A DNA stretch of 64,000 nt from Nereocystis luetkeana. Its lineage: Eukaryota > Sar > Phaeophyceae > Laminariales > Laminariaceae. A model generated the notes under the pieces. It had not been told where the DNA came from. It was given only the letters and a program-made list of their open reading frames with translations, and searched no databases. Of this stretch, positions 50,801 through 62,800 are shown one piece after another. Every line of letters starts with the position of its first letter. Positions within the stretch are counted from its first letter, which is position 1. The DNA lies in contig JARUPZ010000020.1 in NCBI GenBank assembly GCA_031213475.1, positions 5,877,858 through 5,941,857 of the forward strand, written 5' to 3'. A program made the position numbers and the translations under genes.

Positions 50801-53800
50801 CGGGCAGACCAACATCTGGGAACCCCGGGGCCTAACCTGCCGTCATGATATGTCGTACAGGATGTGTAAAACCCAGATCCAACCCAGCAAACATGTGGTA
50901 TAGACCATGCAGGTTACACGGGTCCCACCCGGCGAACACGAGCTAGACCCTACAGATCATACAGATAGATGAGCTATCTTCCTTCAAATATCTAGATCAT
51001 CACGCGGGAATGATCTGTGCATGAGCGGTTCAACTTGTCAACAGCTCTACTGTAGTTTCTGATAGCAAGACCTTCGCGCAGGGAGGCGGGGGGGGGGAGC
51101 GCTCTCGGTTGGCGTGCCCGCTTTCGGTAACCCCCGCAGGCTCACTCTTGTCAGTCGACGCTCACCGTAAGACACGATCAACACAAAGTTATCAACAAAT
51201 AACGCGACGCAAGACGCTATTAATATTACCTCAACACACCATGTCAACTAGAACAATCGACAAAAACAAAAACCCTAAATATCCCACACAGCGGTCAGAT
51301 CAAGGTCTACAGTAGATCGTCTGGATCCCTACCCACCCACCGTTTATGAGACGTTGTGCAGGATCTGTATAATGCAGATCTAACGCACGAAACAATCGCT
51401 ACGTATATCATGCAGACAGCACGGGTCTCACCCGGCAACCATGACCTAGACCGTACCTGGTGCATATCAGGAATCTACTGTATGTGCCCTGAACGTATGT
51501 ACATCATTCATTAACTGGGGATCTGTGGTCTGTCCGATGCGTCAAAACATCCGAATATCGAAAACTCGGAGCGCCGAGAACGTCTTGCGTGGTCCACCCT
51601 TTTCTTGTATCCGCGCCTTGTTCGGTTCAGGTACCCATGAAACGTGAGTGCCGTTTAAGGAAGGTCAGAAATCAGGACGTAACAGCTTTGTGCCCAACCA
51701 GCGGCCGTAGAACTGATATTCCTCCTGCGGTTTACAACGCTATAGTGCTGAATTTACTGCTGTAACGTTGCTGCTATACTGCTGTAATATTGCCGTAAGA
51801 CTTCTGGAACGCTGCTCATCGAGGCGGACGCCCTGCCACTGCCCGAGTTTGCAAAGTTCTTATGCAGCAGTTTCACGCGATAATCGCAGTCGGGACCCAC
51901 TAAGGGTCGAGGTATATTATAAGTTTGGGAGTTTGAGTATAACGAGGACGACAAGCAACCCGCGGGTAGGGTAACAGGGTAACAAGAGACAAAACAAGCT
52001 CCGGCATAGAGAGAAGGGCAAAGGAACAACTACCAGGTACAGTAGTATGGGCATGATACAAAGCTGCAACAGAGAGGCTTATAATATACCGGTACGAACT
52101 AAAGCGACGACGGATGGATACACCAGTTGTCTGTATAGCTTCGTGGCCTGTAATGCTATGGTACTGCTGTGATGCTGCAGCACAAAATAAATAACAATAA
52201 AACAAAACTGTACCACTACGGCATTACTGCCACTATTTTATAAATTTATGAAATACGTTAGCTGTGAGTTCGACTGATTATATAGTTGATACTCAACTTT
52301 GCAATGTAATGCGGTACTCCAATGCTTCGGCCCGGTCACTCGCCCAGACAGAGTAATAGAAGTAGCACGTAGAAATAGTAATAGTATTGGTAACAGTAGT
52401 AATACTGCCGCTGCTGCTCACTTGTCGATGATACACCGCCGTTGACCTCAGGGTAGTAACCATCAGGGTCTTTGAATTTCCGCCTAGGGAGTCCTGCGCA
52501 AGGATAAAGCACAGGAGGGGAAGCACAAGACATCATAGAACCGAGAAGAGAACAAGGCAAGCGCCGAGCGACAACTTGTATGAATAATACATATCTACTG
52601 CTGCGGCCCTGACTGTAACTGTGGCTGCATCGCTCTCTTTGTAGCTCTATAGACTAACCCAGCAACCCGAAACCATTCACCATAGGTTGCTTGACTCTAC
52701 AACTTTAAGTATAGGTAGGCTCTCTTTTGCCCCACGTTATCTACTCCTCTACGCGTACGTCTCTACGAGAAGCCCTCTCCAAAGTTGTGTAGGTAGCTCT
52801 AGTTAACCCTTTGACTCTATGAGGTGCCTGGTACACGACAAAGTCTACAGTATTTCACAGCCCTCCGTAAACTCGATAGCCCTCTGCCCAAAAGTAGCGT
52901 TACGGGAATGACAGCTCTAATCGAGGAGATACCAGACACCCCACGCACTATCCCGCCCCACCCCACTCCACTCCCCCCCACCTCATCCTACCCTACCCTA
53001 CCTCCACGCCACCCACTCCACCCCCCACCAGGCTCCACCCCCCCCCCTACCCCACCTTCAAAAAGTGCGTCAGCTTAGAATTCCTGTAGGGCACCGGAGC
53101 CACCATCTCCCCTCCCCCAGCATCTCCATTACCCCCACCGCCCCCGCCCCCACCACCGCCTCCGGTTGAACTCCTAGCCAGTCGCCGGGAGACAATGGTC
53201 GCGTTCCTCGACAAGCAAGCCAGCACGTCGCCCAGGCTCGACAGGGAGAGGTTGATGTTCTGCGTCTCGTGCAGCCGCTTGCCCTCCGACCCCGACAACG
53301 ACAAACGCTCGCTGCTCCGGGTCCACACCGAGAGAGCGTGTACACACGGCGAGAGCGTTAGGGGGGGGGGGGGGGGAGAGAGGGGGCTAAACCCGGAACC
53401 AGAGCATAGGGGCTTCGGTCTAAGGAGATGACGAGTGGATAGAACCGTATTCGGGGCTTTAGGTCTGGGGTTTGAGGGAGATGGTGGGGAGGGCATCAGA
53501 ACCGTACCTGGAGTTCAAGGAAGTGGCTTTTAGGGAGAGAGCGCGGGGGGAGAGGGGTTTTAGAATCACTCCCCGGGGTGTAGTTGTGGGTTTGGGTTTC
53601 AAGAAGAGGGCGACGGCGAGGGGGGGGGCGGGAGGGGGAGGGCGGGGTAGAGATGGACGGGTTTGCATTTCCAGGTGGTGAAGGGGGGGGTACTCATTAT
53701 CATGCATGACCGTAGTCGTATGAATGACCATAGACCCTCGCATCCCTACAATGCCGGGACGGAGCACGTCGAGTTTTCACCGACCAGGCAGACATTGCTT

Positions 53801-56800
53801 GTACCAAGCGCGAAGCGCCGTGAGGTGTTGGGCGAGTCGCATGAAGGGTGAGCTGCATCCTACTAAGCACCGCTTTTGAGGCGATTTTCTTGCATATGGA
53901 TGGCAGCGTCAATTAATTGATTTAATTTCTGGTGTAGCCACTTCCAGAGACAGCAATGGGTTTACTATGTAACTGCCGGTGAAGGGGGGGGGGGGGGGGT
54001 AGAGGGAGGAGGGAGTTGCGTCGGTTGCGTGCTTTAGGACGAGGAACACAGTGGGCTCGGGTTATCCGAGACAAAAAGGCGGGGAACGGGGGTGTAATCG
54101 AGCATGTCGGGGGAGGGGGGTAGCTGAGCGCACATGAGGCGGGCGAGGATAAGAGCAATTGGGGTGCGGTCGACAGATAGCGCCGGGTGGGGGGTGAAGG
54201 AGATGGGGGCGGGTAAAGGGGCAAAAATACGACATTTCGAGTTGAATTTCTACGCGGAGTAACCACCCGTCAGTCACTTGATGGAGACCGGGTCCAAGAA
54301 AAGACGTGCGGGCCAGACGGGGGAAGGGGTGGAAGGAGGGGTGTCGCTCTTCTGGTCATAGCCACGGCATGGTCTCGCGCATCGCACGCACACCCGACAG
54401 CGCCCACAGCCAGACCGCATCCGTGATACCGTGCAGTGCTTTGTTTTGGAAATGTAAGAAAAGCCGTCTCAGGCGAAATTCGTCTCGCCTCCACATACGG
54501 ACACAACGAACGCCGAACCAGGTGTACGCATACTCGTGGCGTGTTCACGAATTACCGTACCGTAAACAAAAATCGGAGATTTCTCTTACACCCCCTCCCC
54601 TTCCAGCTAGGTCTGGAAGTCCGTGTACCACTGGTTCACCCCTCACCTTCCCGCAAGATCAACCAGATGCAGCTTCCCCAGCGTAACGCCGCATCCACTG
54701 CCCCCACCCCCACCACCGCCAAACCCTCCCCCACCGCCGCCACCACCACCTCCCCCACCCGACCCCGCTTCCGACGTGGAAACCCTCTGACTCTCCACGT
54801 GAAAGGTCAGGATGGCGTGGCTTCGGGACGAGCGTTCGTTGCAATCTGTTGCCCCTGTTGCTCTGACCGCGTCCCCTCTTGAAACTAATCGTAACGCCTC
54901 CTCGGCGCTTGTTACTGCAAGTCGAAGCCGCGGCCCGCTCAGGAAAACGCCCGCCTGCGGTTGATGCAGCAGTGATGAAAATGATAATGGCAATAATGCT
55001 CGTATTGAAAACGATAATGGTCTTAATGGTGATAAAGAGAACGAGAACGAGAAAGATAGGCATATTGATGACAAATATAATGATAATAATTATCAGAATG
55101 ATAATCAGAATGACCATGATACTGACCGCGACAACGACAACAGCAAGAAAAACGATAGCCACAGTGGTGATAATAACTACTTTGAAGCCGGTAGCGATAC
55201 TGAAAAATACCATGATGATGGTGACAGCGGCGGTAATAGAGATACTTTGACAGTGACAATCAAAATGACGATGAACATGACAATGACAGTAGAAATGGCA
55301 GTGAAACTGACAATGACAGTGAAAATGACAATGAAAATTACAACGACGGTGAAAATGACAATGAAAATGACAACGACGGTGAAAATGACCACGAAAATGA
55401 CCATGAAAATGTCGCGTCCCACGATACGAGTAGCACATTTTAGCCGAATATTTGGAAGCAATGAGGCAATGAGGTTCCCGAACCGAGGAGGTACTCAACC
55501 ATACCGTAACGTTGAATCGCACAGGGGTGTGTATTAATCGTTTTCGGGGACCGCTTTTTTTTCCAGAACGAGAGGGTTAAGGTTGCCACTACCGAACAAC
55601 AAGGTGTTTTCGGAAATATCTTGGTCGAGAGAGAGCCTCCCGAAAACAGAGCGTACCCGGTACGACTTTAGCGCCCTTACCGTCGTCCATAAAACGAGCA
55701 GCGTTGAAAAACGATCGCGCTGTTTACCCCGTGCGAACTCGACGCTCTTCTTACGGTAACACTGTAGAGGTCTTCAAGGGAAGAGTGTCAGAAAACGTCG
55801 GTACTAGCCCTATCGTGCGTAAATGTGATGAGATCTACAACGATAGTGACGATATTGACAACGAGAAATGGCAACGACAACGAGAATGACAACGAAATTG
55901 ACAACGGCAAGGACAATGCCATTGATAGCAATAACGAACATGACAACGCAAGCGGCAGCGGCAGCAATGACAGCGACAACGACTGATTACGCTCACCCCC
56001 GGGCCTTCTTGCGCCTCACCACCCCCCCTACCTCCCCCCCCCCCTGCCTACCACAGCAAACCCTTCTGCGCCTCGAGGCACTCCCGGACCTCTTTATCCC
56101 CGCCCATTTCGGGACGAACCGACGCTTCTCTGAACGACCCCCGCCCCCGCCCCCAGCCCCCTTCCCTACCGTAGCAACGGTTTCTTCGTCTCGGGGCAAT
56201 CCCGGACCTAGATTTTTCCGCCCCTAACTCCATAAATACCCCCCCCCCCCGCTTCTCCCCTCCCTGCTGAAGCAAAGCTTTCCTTATCTCGGGGCACTCC
56301 CGGACCTCAACATTCCCACCCCTGTGTACAAGCGCTAACCCTTTACAGAAATAATGCATCCACGTTTGTGGAGAAAAATACTTGGAATCGGAACGGGAAA
56401 AAGTTTGCACTAGTAAAAAGGACAACATATCCCCGTAAACAGCCATATATACCCCCGCCCCCCCCCCCCTCCTTCCACATCGGAGAACATAGTTCAGTAT
56501 CCCCCCCCCTCCCCCCCTCCATACCACAGCAAAACCTTCTTCACCTCGGGGCACTCCCGGACCTCGATTTTCCCGCCCCTATCGGCGTTAAAAGATGTCG
56601 CCGACGATGCCGACGCTGCCATAGACTTCCTCTGGCTGGCGGCCAGGGCGCCAAGGCCCTCGCAAGAACGAGAGGACAACCCCCCGCAGGAGGAGCCTGG
56701 GGGCGAGTTTAGCGAGCGCCACGACGACCTCAACGACGCCGTCTGTGTTCGGAGGAGGAATTAAGGGAATAGCGTTGGGGGGGGGGGGAGGGGGAAGTAT

Positions 56801-59800
56801 TCATTTGTTGCTCGCCTTATTATAGAAAATTGACCAGTGATCACGCATTCCTTTCTAAAGGGAGCACCGGGGGGGGGGGGGGGGTGTACTCGATAGGAGA
56901 TATGTACTCGATCTCATGCATGGCCGTAGTCGAATGACAATAGAGGGGGGGGGGGGGGGGTCACATGCGACTAAACCGAGTGCGTACCTTATGGTACAGA
57001 AACGAATCATCAAATTTGTATTCCAAGGGACGGGGGAGGGGGGGGGGGGGTACTCGATATCGTGCATGGCCGTAATCGTATGACCATAGACCCTCGCATC
57101 CCTAAAATACCGGGGCGGAGCACGTCGGGTTTTCACCGACCAGGAGGGGAGGGGGGGAGGTTCAAAAGCGGAATGACGCATGATCATTTTCACATTGTGG
57201 CTACCGGGAACAGAGTTCGACTCTCCACTTCCAGTCCCATGCAGATTGTTCCCGGGGCTCGCGGGCGCAATTTCAGATCTCGATGAGGGGTTACTCGAGA
57301 AGCAAGGATCGGTTTTTGTTCAAAACAATACACCGCCGCTGCTGCTGCTACTACTGGTGCTACTACCGCCAGTACTGGACCTGTTGCGGACATCGCGGCG
57401 GCGGCAGTAGGGGAGGTGAAACACAGGCGTCCACTCGAGCCCGGATAACACGCCAACGACGGCCTTTTTCAACCGTGTTACCGTAAGGGTGGACAGGTCT
57501 GGGTGTGACCCAAAACCCTTACCCAAACCTCAAGCTCAAACCTTCACTCCAACCCTAACTCTAACCTAGCTACGACTCGATGAAGGTCGACGAGCATGCG
57601 TATTCGCAGGGTGTGCTTGCTTGCACCTGATGAGGGATCCAAATGAATGGCGAAGGGCCAGGAGGGTTTGGGGAGGGGGCTCTCACTCAGGGGGCTCGGG
57701 TCTTGGTACCGGCGTGGAACAGTAACACCGGTGACAGTTTTGAGGGGGAGATGCTAAATGAACAAATGTTGTCCATATTTCAACCATCGAACCAACCGAC
57801 CAAACAGAAAATCATTCAACCAATCAGCACAACAACCAATCGATCAACCAACCAATCACTCGGCGTAACACCACCCCTCCAGCTTTCACACCTCTCCGTC
57901 TGCCGCCTCCCGCCAAGGTTCTCTCCCCCGCCCAACGCTGCTCCCGAATCCAACAGAATCTCTTCCTCCTCCTCTACCACCACGGCCACTGCCAGCGTCA
58001 CTCCTCCTGTCCCCGGACGCGCCACCGCCTTCCAGCAAGTTGCGAAACCGATTGTTGTAAAGCTCTACATAGCTCATGCGCACAATGAAGATAGTGTCCT
58101 GCTCGAGGGCTGTGGGAATGCAAGGATAGGGTAGGGGGTTTGAATGAAAGTTAAGTGGGCTTCGTTGAAGGGGGGGGTGGGGTAAGTGAGCGAGCCATGA
58201 CAGGCACAAGTAAACATGCATAAGTCTCAGGCAACTAAAAAGATAACACAGCCATGAACGCAAGGCACCAACAAAAACAGGCAACTGCAAGACGAAAAAA
58301 AGTATATGCCCATAAGGCAAGTAGGTTCGTTGGGCAAATAAGCGAGCAGCGCCGGGCGCGACTACGTTGCCCCTCACAAGCGCTATACACCTAGTGGTGG
58401 GCGGGAGGGGGGAAGGGGGGGCATACTTTCCATACCTCGTGCAGGACAAAGGGGGGGGGGGGGGGGGGGGCGTACTCATTTGTTGCTTGCCTTAGTCATT
58501 TGACCATTGACCACGAATCCCTTTCGAGACGGAGCACCGTTCCTACTCCTTATAGAGACACCTCCAACAATTGGGCGCTCATTACGTTGTTTCCATATTT
58601 CACATAGAAAATTTTCCTACTCTTATCCCCTTCCTGTTTGGCCGCCTGTGGCCACCATCTATCTCCTAGGATAGCACAAGGGGGGGGGGGGGAGGGGTGT
58701 ACTCGATATCACGGTGGTAGGAGGGGGGGGGGGGTCCATTGTTTCCCATGTTCGTATGTTTCTATTATCAACCCGATTAGAGTGCCTAAGGGCCCGTACT
58801 AACGAAGAAAAAATTCAAATCGAATCGATTTCAAATCTACTTTTTCCTTCCTGAATCGTCTTGAAATTCATCAGATTGGTCAAAAACTGCAACACCAAGG
58901 CGGCATTCGTAATTTGGGGTGAGGGCAAGTCAATCCGATCGAGTTGAGATTGAAAAAGAAGTCCCACCATATTCTTTTTGGAGCACATAGCATCGAATAT
59001 GTGAGGAGCCCCTCCAACTTGAATGGCACGTTCCAACTGAGGCAACGCCCCCGAGGCAACCCAACCATGTTTAGGCTCTTCCAACGACCACCACCGAAGC
59101 GATAAATCGTGAAACTCAACGAGTTGGTGGCGACCGGGACAACAGCCGCGCCAGCTGCTACAGACCACACCACAGCGTTTCCCGGACGTGATTCCTAAAA
59201 CCAAATCATGGCAGTCGTGAGTGAGCGCAATTCTTCCATCAGCTCCATCGGCCAAGCGCCACGAGAGCCGAGCGATCGCCCCAGAACACGGAGTAAAAGC
59301 TCCAAGACTTCGATAGCTGCATCGCCGTCGCTGCCCCGTGCGTGGCGTTTCAGGGCTCCCTCCGCCCACCCAAGAGAGGAAGCTGAGAGTGATAGCTTTT
59401 CAGCCTGCTGGCCGTAAACAAATAAAAACAGAGGCTGGCGGGCGGCGCGCACGCGACGATGCACGCCGTCGCTCTCATCTTCTCTCCTCGCTGCTTGTCA
59501 GCCGGGTGTTGCGTGAGAGGCTGCGTTGTTCCGATCTCATGAAAAATTCGAGAAGGATACGCTGGATACGTGGTCTCCCGATAGGAAAACCCACGCACAT
59601 TTTTTTCCCACCAAACCTATTTGAGATCGGTTCGATTAAAAAAACGATCCGATTTGAAAAACGATCCGATTTTTGAAAACGTCCTTCGTTACTACCGGCC
59701 TTAATGGAGAACGAGAAGGGGGAGGGGAGGGGGGGGGGTCATACTTGTTCATTCAGACAATATGTTTTTATCCCTCCCCCTTCCTTCTAACAAGACCAGG

Positions 59801-62800
59801 GGGGAGGGAGTGAGGGTCCACCATTGACCAGCATGTTGTGGATTCCCTCTCTCACCCGACACGCGCTTGGCAAATGCGGGGGGGAGGGGGGGGGGGGGGG
59901 TTATCACTTTTCGTAGCTGGTGGAGGAGGGGAGGGTGGTGGGGGGTCTTATCGGTTTCCATCAAAAATTGAAGGAAACTGTTTCTCACCCGCCATACGCC
60001 TGATTGAAGAGAACATGTCCTGCACGGCTCGGGGGGTCATCCCGGGCTGCGCCGGGGTGCCCATCATCGTGTGTGTTTTGCCGGAGCCAGTGTGCCCGTA
60101 AGCAAATATGGTGGAGTTGTAGCTGAAGTAGGGTGACGGGGCAGACAGACACACGGGTAGACCGATGGAGACGGGGGGCGGGGGGGAAGGAAGGGAGGGA
60201 GGGAGGGAGGGAGGGAGGGAGGGAGGGAGAGGGCAGGGGTATAGATAACGACAAGTGGAGGGAGTAAGGGGGAGAGGGAGAGAGATACAGAAATACCAGA
60301 TGCACAGGCAGACAGACAGACAGACAGACAGACAGCGCCAGCACTACGATTTTGTCAATGTCTCTAATAGACCACATTGACGTGCGCATACATATGCCAC
60401 GAATCAGCTGTTTCGAGCACCCCTCATTCGCCCCCGACGACAAGGCCAGAATATGTAACGTTAACTCGAACTAGACGATGGGAAAAACGCAAACGCAGAA
60501 GGACACGTAGGGCTCGCGGACTGCCGGAGGTTACCAACCAACTTCTCCCCCTTCGCCTGTTTTGAGTGGCACCTCCCCGTGCCTCGGGCAGGGAAACATA
60601 GCTACATAAACGCAAAAAAAACGCGGTATACATGGAACTCCCTGTGCATTGCAAGATCAACAAAGATGAAAATAATTCTCTTAGGCAGAGGATGAACAAA
60701 AATTCGAAAAGCATAAGGATACAAACAACAAAGCAGCAAAATGAGAGAATATGTTGGAACAGCAAAATAATCGCATGTACAAGTGAAGAAAGAGAAAATA
60801 ACAAAAGAGAGCAAAAACGAAATAAAGGGCAGAACTGAACACCAGGTAGAACAGGACAGAACGATACAGAAAAAAAAACAGACAGCCAGACCAAACAGAA
60901 TCAGAAACAAAAGGTGTCTTCGCCTCTCTCACCCGTCCACGGCCGACATCACCAGTGGCCGCGCGAACTCGTACACCTCATCCTGCGATGCTTGCGGTCG
61001 AAACACTTTGTCGAACGTGAACGACTGAATCAGTATTCGCCACGCCCAGAAACAACACAAAAACAAGGTAGGCGGCGCGATTTGAGGGGGGGGGGGGGGG
61101 CGGCGGGCGGGGGGGGGGGCATGCTGTGTCGCGAGGGGAGAATAGCTGGCAGCAGGCGTCATTGTCACAGCGCTATTTTGGTGGAACATGTGGACAGGTA
61201 AACGAAACACAATTTAAAAGGCAAACTCGCGTAGAAAAACGAAGTATGATGGTCACATCGATGCATACAGGAAGGCGTACATCAAATCATGGTATGAGTG
61301 GCAAGTCGTGGTACAACTACATGGTACAACTACATGGTACGAGTACCTGCTAAGGTGCAGCATACCAGGTACGCATCTCTACTATAGCAGTACGACAACC
61401 AAAACCCGCGCAAGGCTGTGTACATCCCCCCGAGTTCCACAGCCGCCATTTTTTGTCCCTCTCGATCAGGAGTATGTACTCTCCGTGCGCAAAAAAATAT
61501 ACGTAGGCTGGCCGTCCTTGCATAAAATCGTCCTGCTGACCCTGACACAGGGCGGTCGCCGACCTACATATCCCACGAGGTAATGTACACCCCGTCGCAG
61601 GCGCGATGGTAGTGCCACACACAGCTTACCAAAAAACGCGTGCTACGATAAGTGCACATATAGTGGTGTACCCCTTTCAACCCTTGAAAAACTGCAGTCC
61701 CATTTTGGGGACATTCTACGTGGAATTCGAGTGGTTTGTCCCCAACGACGGGACTGCAGTTCTAACAGGGTTGAGGCCACCCCGTGACACGCCAATTCAT
61801 CTGATCGTATCTCCGTTTTGGTTCCTACCTTTCACTACCAAAAAAATATCCTATACTGATTCCAAGAAGTTTTTTTACCCTCGTAACGAAAAAAAGGGCC
61901 CGATTAACCCGGGATTATCTCCACTATGGCCGTCCCGGTGAACCCCTTCAAGAACACAGTCCCGTTTTGGGGACAAACAACTCAAAATTCAAGCAGTTTG
62001 TCCCCAAAAACGGGACTGCGGTCCTATAAGGTTTGATTTTTAGGATGGTCTTGAAAAAGGGTACACTACACCACTACTGCACGTTTTGGCTACATCAAAC
62101 ATTTCTGCCCTGCGGGGTCCTTTAAAATGAGGAACTACTCAACATGGTTGGAACAACTTTTTGTTTTTACGAAAACAAAAAGTATACCTAGGCCATGGGA
62201 TTGTTCGGCGGGTTGCAATTTCAGTTTTTCGTTAACCCTGTAAGGACCGCAGTCACGTTTTGGGGGATAAAATCACCTATAGTTTGAGTGGTTCGTCCCC
62301 AAAAAACGGGGACAAACTTACCTGTAATTAGAGTGGTTTGCCCCCAAAACGCGACTGACTGAACATTGCCCTGAGAGGGTTAAACTCGGGTTTGGGGTTT
62401 GGCGAAAAGCTCTTCCAATGAGGAGGCTTAGAAACTTATACGTACGAGCACTCGATCTCACCGCTCGCGTGTCTTCTCAATTTTTTGTTTAAAAAAAAAA
62501 ACAGGGCTGTTCACGGGTCGGGTCGAAACTCGCGGGTTGGGTCGGATGGGGGCTAACCTGACCCGACTCGACCCAACCCCTGATAATTTCGAATGCCTCT
62601 TGGCTCGACCCGACCCCGATCCGCGAGGGTTTGAAAGACCCCCTGACCGGACCCGCGGGCCGGGTCATGACCCGTGAACAGCCCTGCAACAAAAGCTCTC
62701 GCTATCAGTCATTCATAAAAATTCTACCGGTACTGCAGGTGGCACCTTCGTGTCCAACGCGGGCTTCGCCTTCGCCGTGGGGTCAGGCGGGGGGGAGGGC

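Noticed and set aside
54659-55522. 287-codon minus-strand frame with His/Phe/Cys repeats joined to exon K6
   Set aside because: The repetitive part is a hexamer minisatellite in the intron; the true exon starts at the CCGCAG acceptor at 54,955.
57190-57456. Minus-strand frame with HRDLKLRPRAPGTICMGLEV as an extra kinesin exon
   Set aside because: It loosely resembles the G.YVxGL strand, but K5 joined to K6 already supplies that strand (KIEVRECPEVKK then AGVFLSG) in phase, and this frame lacks matching borders.
18880-60340. Regular short repeats as a CRISPR array
   Set aside because: They are pure microsatellites or minisatellites without unique spacers, in a eukaryotic context.
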